DNA from: JAHJQZ01 sp963675235
Lineage (GTDB): Bacteria; Pseudomonadota; Alphaproteobacteria; Rhizobiales; Devosiaceae
Reading direction: 5' to 3'
NCBI GenBank assembly: GCA_963675235.2
Contig: CAXXFU010000012.1
Coordinates: forward strand, 1-64,000
Length of the DNA: 64,000 nucleotides
The first letter of the stretch is position 1. Every line of letters starts with the position of its first letter. Below are positions 45,605-53,422 of the stretch, piece by piece. The notes under the pieces were generated by a model. That model did not search any database, was not told where the DNA came from, and worked only from the letters and a program-made list of their open reading frames with translations. The translations under genes were made by a program, and so were the position numbers.

Positions 45605-45880
45605 GCAAGTCTAGATATTAAACGGAAGTGAAGATTCTAGATGTTAGATATTAGACGCTAGAACGTGGACTCTAGTAATTCGCCTCCCTGGAAATTGTCA
45701 ATGAGAAAAACGATCTGATTAATCTTTCAGTTTTTTTCTAATTTTATCAGTTCAAAAGTTTCATGACGATAGTTTTTTGTCGCACCAGAAGCCCTATAAT
45801 GAAAGGAAGTAGCAGGCTAAGGCTGAAAACTATTGATGGATATCTAAAAATCTAAAGTCTAGTGTCTAACAGCTAGTCTC
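45605..45880. repeat. Inverted pair of 7-base-period TAGA repeats
   Basis: Left block, about 45636-45675: units TCTAGAT, GTTAGAT, ATTAGAC, GCTAGAA, CGTGGAC, TCTAGTA follow each other in a 7-base period. Right block, about 45843-45878: units AATCTAA, AGTCTAG, TGTCTAA, CAGCTAG read as the complement. The right block's complement aligns with the left over about 26 bases. A lone TCTAGATATTA at 45610 precedes the left block. The right block ends some 17 bases before the PUL4 sigma start. The two arms could pair over a loop of roughly 190 bases. Confidence 0.7.
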
Positions 45881-45894
45881 TTATTTGAAAAAGG

Positions 45895-46479
45895 ATGGAA
45901 ATTTCTCCAGAAAAACTCCAAAAACTAGCAACCGGAATCCGTGATGGTGAGATCAAGGCTTTTGATGAGCTTTACGAGCTCTATAGCCAGCGGTTGTATG
46001 GTTTTGCATTTTCAATGCTGAAAAACAAGGAGGATTCGAAAGAAATTGTGCAAGACACCTTCTTGAAAATTTGGAGTAGACGAGCAGAGATAAATACTTC
46101 GCATTCATTAAAATCGTTTCTGTTTACAGTTTCCTATAATTTAGTCATTGATCTTTTTCGCAAAAGGGCAAAAGAAACGGAATTTCAGTCTTACCTGAAA
46201 TATTACTTAAGTCAGAATAGCACGGAGTCTGCAATCATGGTCGAGTTTCAGGAGTTGAATGAGGAAGTTCAGCGCTTAATCGCCGAGTTGCCTGAAAAAC
46301 GTCGGCAGATTTATAAGATGAGTAGGGAAGATGGGCTTAGCCACAAGGAAATAGCATCAAAGTTGGGGCTAAGCACGAAAACTGTTGAAAACCAAATCAA
46401 TTTGACCTTAAGACACCTTCGCGTTCATATCAATTCCAGTAGTTTATTGGTCTTACTTTTCATGGCTTTGTTTGGTTGA
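45895..46479 (+). CDS. FecI-like ECF sigma factor of PUL4
   Basis: A 194-residue ECF sigma factor with an ATG start right after the TAGA-repeat block. Region 2 reads FDELYELYSQRLYGFAFSML and SKEIVQDTFLKIWSRRAEI. Region 4 reads LPEKRRQIYKMSREDGLSHK followed by EIASKLGLSTKTVENQINLT. The C terminus ends in the hydrophobic SSSLLVLLFMALFG. It is followed by an unusually long 406-base gap before fecR, unlike the 70-180 bases at most other loci. Confidence 0.92.
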   Translation: MEISPEKLQKLATGIRDGEIKAFDELYELYSQRLYGFAFSMLKNKEDSKEIVQDTFLKIWSRRAEINTSHSLKSFLFTVSYNLVIDLFRKRAKETEFQSYLKYYLSQNSTESAIMVEFQELNEEVQRLIAELPEKRRQIYKMSREDGLSHKEIASKLGLSTKTVENQINLTLRHLRVHINSSSLLVLLFMALFG

Positions 46480-46885
46480 TTGTTAGTTTGCAGTCTTTCT
46501 CGATATGCATCATCATGAGTGGCGCGAAGTGATCTCCCAAGGGAGAGGGGTAGGTTTCAAGTTCGAAGTGCCTAAAGTTGAGGAAGAAGTTTGAAACGGT
46601 TTGAAATAGTTTGAAGGGGGCGGGGTTCGAATTCCCAATTTCCAGTTTGTCTGAACCTCTGAAAGTCTAATCGCTATTGTCTTCTTGTCTTGGCGCTTGA
46701 CGTTTAATCTCAGAAGTTTCAAAAAAGAATGGAATTCTTTTGGGGGGTAGACCGCGTTTCTGCGTATTGCTTTTGAAAAGGCATCGAATGAAGGTGTAAA
46801 GTAACAACAGCATGCAGGAAACGGGTTGGGTAAAAGCATCAAAAGAAAAAGTTTGTCACAGACGATCACAAAAAGATTTCAATCA
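46480..46885. other. 406-base fecI-fecR gap of PUL4 with a 10-base GTTTGAA repeat
   Basis: No gene is convincing. GTTTGAA starts at 46589, 46599 and 46609, a one-helical-turn period, with GTTCGAA at 46561. A CTCCCAAGGGAG-type palindrome lies near 46530-46545. The candidate ECF promoter is at 46742-46768. An open frame on the minus strand here lacks family features. Confidence 0.5.
46742..46768 (+). promoter_or_regulatory. Candidate ECF promoter upstream of PUL4 fecR
   Basis: GGGGGGT (46742-46748) and TGCGTATT (46761-46768) are 12 bases apart. The fecR start chosen here is 118 bases downstream, further than in PUL3 and PUL5, so either the leader is longer or translation starts earlier. Confidence 0.5.
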
Positions 46886-47938
46886 ATGAAGGAAAAAGAT
46901 GAAATAACGACTTTAATTCAGAAGTATCTGGAAGATAGCTGCAGCGCAGAAGAACTGGATGAGCTCTTTCATCTTTTAAATAAAGATGAGGATCATCAAC
47001 AGGTTGAAGGGGTACTTTACTCGCATTGGAAAAATAAATCGTCCTATAAAAATGAACTGGAAAAAGAGGAACTGGATGAGATGTTAGCGCTTGTCCATCA
47101 GCAGATTATTCCGGCAAAAACTCGTTCTAAAACACCAATTCTAAGAAGCCTGAAAAATCGTTTTGTGCGGGTGGCAGCTGTTTTATTTATTCCCTTATTG
47201 CTTGGTACACTCTGGCTGACGGTCGATAAACTACAAAGTAAGCAGTCAGCAACCATGGTGGAACTGGCAACACCTTCCGGATCGAAGATTAAAACAACCT
47301 TACCTGATGGAACTGAAGTGTGGCAAAACGCAGGAACCGTATTGCGATACCCAAGCTATTTCTCTGGAAAAAGCCGCGAAGTTGAGTTAATTGGAGAAGC
47401 CTACTTTCATGTTGTCTCAGACAAGAACAATCCGTTTTATGTGCAAACAAAAGCCGGAAAGGTGAAAGTGACCGGAACGCGATTCAATCTATCTGCCTAC
47501 GAAGAGGATGCTTACTCTTCGGTGGTTTTGGAGGAAGGAGAAGTTGTTTTCCTTTCGGGAAAAGGGCAGGAGGTTCGCTTATTTCCAGCCGAACAGCTTG
47601 TTTATACGAAGCAAACGGGAGCGTTGGTAAAACAAAAAGTGGATGTCGAGAAATACACTGCCTGGACCGAAGGAAAACTGATTTTTAGAAATGATCCATT
47701 GGCTGAGGTGGTTCAACGACTGGAACGCTGGTTTCATGCAGATATTGAGTTGTTGGATCCCGACGGAAGCTTGGCAAAGCATACGTTTACCTTAACCATC
47801 GAACATGAAACGTTGCCGCAAGTGTTGAACTATATCACACAAGCTGCTGATTTGAGCCTGGAAACCAGTGGGGTGGAATCGTTTGACGATAGCTCGATCC
47901 AAAGTGCGCAGTATCGAATATCAAAACATAAAAACTAG
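46886..47938 (+). CDS. FecR-type anti-sigma factor of PUL4
   Basis: From ATG 46886 (MKEKDEITTLIQKYLEDSCS) the product is 350 residues. The frame also opens at a TTG 20 codons earlier. A membrane helix (RVAAVLFIPLLLGTLWLTVD) follows the sigma-binding region. The FecR domain (TPSGSKIKTTLPDGTEVWQN, IGEAYFHVVSDKNNPF, VTGTRFNLSAYEEDAY) and a DUF4974-like end (FRNDPLAEVVQRLERWFHAD) follow. Its C terminus is longer than its paralogs by a Ser-rich tail (GVESFDDSSIQSAQYRI). Confidence 0.92.
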   Translation: MKEKDEITTLIQKYLEDSCSAEELDELFHLLNKDEDHQQVEGVLYSHWKNKSSYKNELEKEELDEMLALVHQQIIPAKTRSKTPILRSLKNRFVRVAAVLFIPLLLGTLWLTVDKLQSKQSATMVELATPSGSKIKTTLPDGTEVWQNAGTVLRYPSYFSGKSREVELIGEAYFHVVSDKNNPFYVQTKAGKVKVTGTRFNLSAYEEDAYSSVVLEEGEVVFLSGKGQEVRLFPAEQLVYTKQTGALVKQKVDVEKYTAWTEGKLIFRNDPLAEVVQRLERWFHADIELLDPDGSLAKHTFTLTIEHETLPQVLNYITQAADLSLETSGVESFDDSSIQSAQYRISKHKN

Positions 47939-47973
47939 AAGCCTATGTGAATACTAAAAGAATTAAAACTAAA

Positions 47974-47999
47974 AAGGAGGATGCTGGAACATCCCCCTT
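47974..47999 (-). terminator. Stem-loop at the fecR-susC junction of PUL4, reads as a minus-strand terminator
   Basis: Arms 47974-47983 (AAGGAGGATG) and 47990-47999 pair over 9 of 10 positions around a 6-base loop. The one mismatch is A47978-C47995, a G.U in the minus-strand RNA. The next outer pair, A47973-C48000, would also be G.U there. TTTAGTTTTAATT follows on the minus strand. No T tract follows on the plus strand. Confidence 0.7.
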
Positions 48000-48060
48000 C
48001 AATTAGTTAATTAAACAATCTTCTGGATAAAAATTGTAAAATTCTAAGCATTACAAAATT

Positions 48061-51000
48061 ATGGAAAAAAATCGAGAACGGTTTGGCTTAGCTGTGCCTA
48101 TTTGCCAAGTCCGGAAAATTACACGGATTATGAGATTAACCGTATTATTAATGACTATTCTGATTAGCCAGGCTTTTGCGACTAGTAGCTACTCGCAAGG
48201 CAAGTTACTTTCGTTAAGGCTAACTAACTCAACGGTAAAAGATGTTTTAATCGAAATCGAAAAAAACAGTGAGTTTTATTTCTTGTACAGCAATCTGCTT
48301 GTTGATGTTGACCGAAAGATTAATGTTGATCTTGATGACAAGAAAATAGAAGAAGTATTGGGTGATATTTTCCAGGGAACAGAGACGGTCTTTGTCATTA
48401 ATGATCGGCAAATCATTCTGAAACCCAATTCGAAAGATGCCGATTGGCTTGGTATGCAGCAAGACCGAACTGTAACAGGTAAGGTGGTGGATGAGAATGG
48501 TCAGGCTCTTCCCGGAGTAACGGTCATGCTAAAAGGAACCACCCAAGGGACTGTCACAGATTTTGATGGGAATTATACCATTGCAGATATCCCTCCGATG
48601 GGAGTTCTCATCTTTTCTTTTGTAGGCATGCGAACCCAGGAAATTGTCGTTGGGAATCAAATGGCTGTTAATGTGACGATGGCAGAAGATGCGATTGGAA
48701 TTGAGGAGGTGGTTGCAATTGGCTATGGAACGGTAAAAGCAGTAAATGTTACGGGGGCGGTCGCTCAGGTTGGAGAAGAAGAACTAAAAGACCGGCCGGT
48801 ATCAAATATTGGACAGATTCTTCAGGGAAAAGTGGCTAACCTGAATGTTGCGACAACTGATGGTGCGCCAGGTGCAGGACCTAGCTACAACATTCGGGGA
48901 ACAACAAGTATTAATGGTGGAGGTCCACTCTTTGTTGTTGATGGAATTCCAGTTGACAACATAACGGACTTGAACCCATCGGACATCAAAACCTTTACCG
49001 TGCTGAAAGATGCAGCATCTGCAGCTATTTATGGTGCTAGGGCTGCCTATGGAGTGATTATGGTAACAACGAAGCAAGGAGATAAAAACGAAAAAATCTC
49101 GATTACCTACAATAATTCTTTTGGTTTTAGTAATCCAACTCATACTCCGAATCAGGTTAACTCGCTTGATTTTGCAGAATCATATAACATCGCTTCGGCC
49201 AATTCTGGACAATCACCAATGTTTACCGAGGAACATATTCAACGAATCAAAAACTATATCGCTGATCCGGAGAATTATCCGTCCAATGTCCCCGATCCGA
49301 ATAAAGCCAATCATTGGTCATATGCCAATTTAGATAATGACAATGTTGACTGGTGGAGAGCTTTCTTTAAAAACAACCGGTCGAACCAAAAGCACAATGT
49401 TGGCATCAGTGGTGGCGGAGAGAATGTTACCTATTACATCGGAGGAGGCTATTATACTGAAGGAGGTTTCCTGCGCTATGCCAACGAAGATTTTGATCGA
49501 TACAACCTGACCTCTAATATTCATACAGAACCGACAGATTGGATGCGGGTAGATTTGAGAACCCGTTATTACAAAACCTACTTGGATAAGCCATCAGATG
49601 GCTATAACGGCGATATTGGGAATTGGGCGCACCTGGCAACTACTCGATTTCCTAACTGGTCGCTCTATGATCCGAATGGACATTTAGCAGCAACAGCACA
49701 TTTGGGAAAGCAAACTGCAGGAAGAACCAATCACAATAATGACGAATTTAGTCTTAGTGGTATTTTAGAGTTAGAGCCAATAAAAGATTGGAAAATCAAT
49801 TTCGATTACACGTACCGAAATCATATTTACCGTGAATCTACGCACGCAATGCCTCATGTTTGGGAATATACGATTGATGAGCAACCCATTTATACCAGTC
49901 ACTTGGATGCTTACTCAACGCAGTTCGCGACAACCGAGTATAACTCGTTTAATTTCTATACTTCTTATACGAAGGAATTAGGAGGACACTCATTTTATGT
50001 GCTTTTGGGGCAGCAGGTTGAGGAGAATAATTATAAAAGGTTATATGGCCTGAAGAGGGATCTAATTTCTCATGATATCCCTTCTATTGCGGTTGGTGTT
50101 GGCGATACCGACTTAGCAGAGAACCTTTCACAGTGGGCAACCATGGGCACGTTTGCCCGCTTAAAATACAACTTTAAGGAGAAATATTTGATTGAGTTTA
50201 ATGCCAGGTACGATGGAACCTCGAAATTTCCCGAGGGAGACCGCTTTGGCTTGTTCCCTTCAGTTTCGGTAGCCTATAATATGGCGAAAGAAAATTATTG
50301 GAATTTAGAATTTGTAGATTCCTTCAAGTTAAGGTCATCTTATGGTTCGTTAGGGAACCAGAATGTCGCAAATTACTTATACCTGAGTACGATTGGGATT
50401 GGAACAAAGTACCCCTATATCATTGATGGAAAGCTCCCGAATTACCTAGGAACTCCAGGTTTGGTTAGTGAGAGTTTAACATGGGAAGTGGCTACCACCT
50501 TTGATGTTGGCTTTGATGCCGCATTGTTGGGGAATCGTTTAACGGCTTCTTTCGATTGGTACCGAAGGGTAACTACAGATATGATTGGGCCCGCAGAAGC
50601 TTTACCTTCTGTGTTGGGGACATCTGTTCCGACCAAAAATAATGCAGACCTTGAAACAAAAGGGTTTGAACTGACCTTAGGCTGGAAAGATCGTATTGGA
50701 AAAGAGTTCGATTACAGTTTGTCTTTCGTTCTTTCCGACTACAAATCAAAAGTGCTGAAATACAATAATCCAACTAAATTGCTTTCGACTTATTACGAAG
50801 GAATGGAAATTGGAGAGATTTGGGGAATGGAGACTGTTGGAATTATTCAGACAGAAGAAGAGCTAGCCAATATGCCTGATCAATCTTTGTTTTGGGGAAA
50901 CTGGTCTCTGGGAGATATTCAATATCGCGACTTAGATGGTAACGGAACTGTTGATTGGGGGGAAAGCTCGGGGGATAATCCGAGAACGCTGGATAACCCG

Positions 51001-51540
51001 GGAGACAGAAAGGTTATCGGAAACTCTACCCCCCGGTTTAATTTTGGACTTAATGGAACAGCAAGCTGGAAAGGCTTTGATGCCAGAATCTTTTTACAAG
51101 GCACAGCAAAACGTGACCTCTGGGTAGGTAATCATGGAAATGGAGGTGTATTATTCTGGGGGTTTACCGGAGGTTTTGGGTCGAATTTGTACGAGCCTCA
51201 GCTTGATTTCTGGACACCTGATAATACCGATGCCTACTATCCGAAGCCATACAATAGTCGGGAGATCCATAAAAACCAGTATCCGCAGACGAAGTATTTA
51301 CAGAATGGGGCGTATTTGAGACTCAAGAATATTCAGCTGGGGTATACTTTACCTCGCAGTATTATGAATGATATCGGTTTTATCAGCAAAATTCGTGTTT
51401 TTGTAACTGGCGAAAACCTCTTTACCATATCTTCTTTACCCGAAATGTATGATCCCGAATTAACTCACGGATGGTGGGGAGCTGGTAAAGTGTATCCAAT
51501 AACTAAAACATATGCTTTAGGTGTAAATGTTAACTTTTAA
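48061..51540 (+). CDS. SusC-like TonB-dependent transporter with STN domain, PUL4
   Basis: A 1159-residue outer-membrane importer. A basic leader of some 23 residues precedes the signal (MRLTVLLMTILISQAFATSS). An STN domain (LRLTNSTVKDVLIEIEKNSE), a carboxypeptidase-D-like domain (TGKVVDENGQALPGVTVMLK), the plug (AIGYGTVKAVNVTGAV, FTVLKDAASAAIYGARAAYG) and a barrel ending in TYALGVNVNF follow. It resembles the PUL5 SusC in the barrel (GEIWGMETVG, NPGDRKVIGNS), suggesting related cargo. The SusD follows after 15 bases. Confidence 0.95.
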   Translation: MEKNRERFGLAVPICQVRKITRIMRLTVLLMTILISQAFATSSYSQGKLLSLRLTNSTVKDVLIEIEKNSEFYFLYSNLLVDVDRKINVDLDDKKIEEVLGDIFQGTETVFVINDRQIILKPNSKDADWLGMQQDRTVTGKVVDENGQALPGVTVMLKGTTQGTVTDFDGNYTIADIPPMGVLIFSFVGMRTQEIVVGNQMAVNVTMAEDAIGIEEVVAIGYGTVKAVNVTGAVAQVGEEELKDRPVSNIGQILQGKVANLNVATTDGAPGAGPSYNIRGTTSINGGGPLFVVDGIPVDNITDLNPSDIKTFTVLKDAASAAIYGARAAYGVIMVTTKQGDKNEKISITYNNSFGFSNPTHTPNQVNSLDFAESYNIASANSGQSPMFTEEHIQRIKNYIADPENYPSNVPDPNKANHWSYANLDNDNVDWWRAFFKNNRSNQKHNVGISGGGENVTYYIGGGYYTEGGFLRYANEDFDRYNLTSNIHTEPTDWMRVDLRTRYYKTYLDKPSDGYNGDIGNWAHLATTRFPNWSLYDPNGHLAATAHLGKQTAGRTNHNNDEFSLSGILELEPIKDWKINFDYTYRNHIYRESTHAMPHVWEYTIDEQPIYTSHLDAYSTQFATTEYNSFNFYTSYTKELGGHSFYVLLGQQVEENNYKRLYGLKRDLISHDIPSIAVGVGDTDLAENLSQWATMGTFARLKYNFKEKYLIEFNARYDGTSKFPEGDRFGLFPSVSVAYNMAKENYWNLEFVDSFKLRSSYGSLGNQNVANYLYLSTIGIGTKYPYIIDGKLPNYLGTPGLVSESLTWEVATTFDVGFDAALLGNRLTASFDWYRRVTTDMIGPAEALPSVLGTSVPTKNNADLETKGFELTLGWKDRIGKEFDYSLSFVLSDYKSKVLKYNNPTKLLSTYYEGMEIGEIWGMETVGIIQTEEELANMPDQSLFWGNWSLGDIQYRDLDGNGTVDWGESSGDNPRTLDNPGDRKVIGNSTPRFNFGLNGTASWKGFDARIFLQGTAKRDLWVGNHGNGGVLFWGFTGGFGSNLYEPQLDFWTPDNTDAYYPKPYNSREIHKNQYPQTKYLQNGAYLRLKNIQLGYTLPRSIMNDIGFISKIRVFVTGENLFTISSLPEMYDPELTHGWWGAGKVYPITKTYALGVNVNF

Positions 51541-51555
51541 TAAGAGCAAAATACC

Positions 51556-53286
51556 ATGAAAAATTATATAATAATACTGTTGTCGTTGATGATTTTATGG
51601 TCGTGTGAGGATGTGTTAGACAAGCCGCCATTAGATACAATTACCGACAAAGAAATTACATTTTCGAAGAAAGAAATGGAGCTTTATGCCAATAAGTTTT
51701 ATGGCAATTTTCCGACACATGAAGGCTATTGGTTGGGGATTTTTGAGATGGATAACTCCTCCGACAATATGGTTTCAGGAGACTATAATTACAATGCTCA
51801 GCTTGCAGGAACAATTCAGGTTCCTGGAAGTGGCGGTGGTTGGGACTTCAGTAAAGTTCGGAGTGCAAACTTCTTTCTGGAGAACTATCACAAAACCGAG
51901 GAGGAGCTTTCAACTGTAAGTGCTTATATCGGAGAAATGTACTTTTGGCGAGCTTGGTTTTATTTTGATTTGGTAAAAGCTTTTGGCGATGTTCCTTGGT
52001 ACAGTAAAACGCTTACCACTGAATCAGAAGAGCTCTATACTCCAAGAACTCCAAGAAACGTTGTTGTCGATTCTATTTTGGTTGATTTAGATCAGGCAAT
52101 TGCGATGTTACCCGAGAAAGGGCAGGAAACAGAGGGCCGCATTTATCGAGAAATTGCACTTTTATTTCAGAGTCGGGTTGCGCTTTATGAAGGAACTTGG
52201 GAGAAATATCATAATGGAACAGACTTTGGCGTTGACAATGCCGATTGGGATAAGTATTTCAGAAAAGCAGCAGAGGCAGCAAACCAAGTGATGACTTCAG
52301 GGCATTTTGCCATTGATAAGGCGGGAACAAATCCTAGCGAGCATTATTGGGGATTGTTTAATCAGGAGGATTATTCGAACAGCCAGGAAATCATGTTATG
52401 GAAAAAATGGGATTTGAGTCTTAATCTTTACCACTTAGCAAGTGCGTTTTTCGGAGTATCTGATAAAAATACAGGAATTTCAAAATCGTTGGTTAATTCT
52501 TATTTATGTACAGATGGAAAGCCGATTGCCGTTAGTGATCTGTATTTAGGTGATGATTTAATCGATGAGGAATTAAGCAACCGAGACCCCAGATTAGCTC
52601 AGACCATATTTGTTCGGGGAGATGTTCGGAATATCTCAGGAACAGATACAAGCTTTTTTTCGGTTCCAGATCTTACCTTGGAGGCCAGACTCCGAAACAC
52701 AACAGGCTATCAGTTAGCAAAGGGAAACAACCCGACTGCAGACAGAACCAGTAATCAGGATATTACAGGGAGTATTATCTTCAGGTATGCCGAAGTCTTG
52801 TTGAACTATGCAGAGGCAAAGGCAGAGCTAAACGAATGTACTCAGTCTGTGTTGGATGAATCGGTTAACTTGTTGAGAGATCGAGTAGACATGCCTCATT
52901 TAATGGTTGATCCAGGATTTGACGAAGGTGCTTCAAAAACGTTTCCACAACTGTCTCAATTAATGAATGAGATCAGAAGAGAAAGACGAGTTGAGTTGGC
53001 CTGCGAAGGGTATCGCTTTGATGATTTGATGCGTTGGGCTGCAGCCGATATTATTCAACGTCCAATGTTGGGAGCTAAAATTCAGCAATATGCAGATATA
53101 AAAGATGAGTTTCGCCCGGTCTTGGTTCCTGAAGCTCTATTTTCTAAGAATGGGTATATTGCTCCCTATGAAAATAGCCCTGCGAAAGATGGTTGGCAAT
53201 TTAATCCTAATAAGAATTACCTAAAACCCCTTCCGTCTAATCAATTAACACTTAACCCTAATTTGGAACAGAATCCTGGGTATTAA
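51556..53286 (+). CDS. SusD-like surface glycan-binding lipoprotein, PUL4
   Basis: A 576-residue RagB/SusD protein with lipobox WSC (IIILLSLMILWSCEDVLDKP). Family blocks are GEMYFWRAWFYFDLVKAFGD, RTPRNVVVDSILVDLDQAI, SIIFRYAEVLLNYAEAKAEL, IRRERRVELACEGYRFDDLM and the ending LKPLPSNQLTLNPNLEQNPG. The segment ALYEGTWEKYHNGT is shared with the PUL5 SusD (FEGTWRKYHSLS), another sign that these two loci are related. Confidence 0.94.
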   Translation: MKNYIIILLSLMILWSCEDVLDKPPLDTITDKEITFSKKEMELYANKFYGNFPTHEGYWLGIFEMDNSSDNMVSGDYNYNAQLAGTIQVPGSGGGWDFSKVRSANFFLENYHKTEEELSTVSAYIGEMYFWRAWFYFDLVKAFGDVPWYSKTLTTESEELYTPRTPRNVVVDSILVDLDQAIAMLPEKGQETEGRIYREIALLFQSRVALYEGTWEKYHNGTDFGVDNADWDKYFRKAAEAANQVMTSGHFAIDKAGTNPSEHYWGLFNQEDYSNSQEIMLWKKWDLSLNLYHLASAFFGVSDKNTGISKSLVNSYLCTDGKPIAVSDLYLGDDLIDEELSNRDPRLAQTIFVRGDVRNISGTDTSFFSVPDLTLEARLRNTTGYQLAKGNNPTADRTSNQDITGSIIFRYAEVLLNYAEAKAELNECTQSVLDESVNLLRDRVDMPHLMVDPGFDEGASKTFPQLSQLMNEIRRERRVELACEGYRFDDLMRWAAADIIQRPMLGAKIQQYADIKDEFRPVLVPEALFSKNGYIAPYENSPAKDGWQFNPNKNYLKPLPSNQLTLNPNLEQNPGY

Positions 53287-53295
53287 GAGGAAATA

Positions 53296-53356
53296 AAGGT
53301 TGTCTCATAAGCATTTTCAAGCTGAGATTTTGCTTTGGGATAACCTTATTCTTTTT
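53296..53356 (+). terminator. Hairpin terminator after PUL4 SusD
   Basis: Arms 53296-53307 and 53336-53347 pair over 12 positions including two G.T pairs, which work in plus-strand RNA. TTATTCTTTTTTC follows. The 28-base loop is long, so efficiency is uncertain. Confidence 0.6.
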
Positions 53357-53422
53357 TCAAACTTGAGCGTTTCCTATCAAAGTTTAGTAAAAAGTAGAGG
53401 TGTCAATAAAAGTATTTAACGA

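Noticed and set aside
46513..46869. Minus-strand open frame of 118 codons in the PUL4 fecI-fecR gap
   Set aside because: Composition is Pro/Ser/Phe-rich without motifs, and it opposes a region that has a regulatory-looking box pair on the plus strand.
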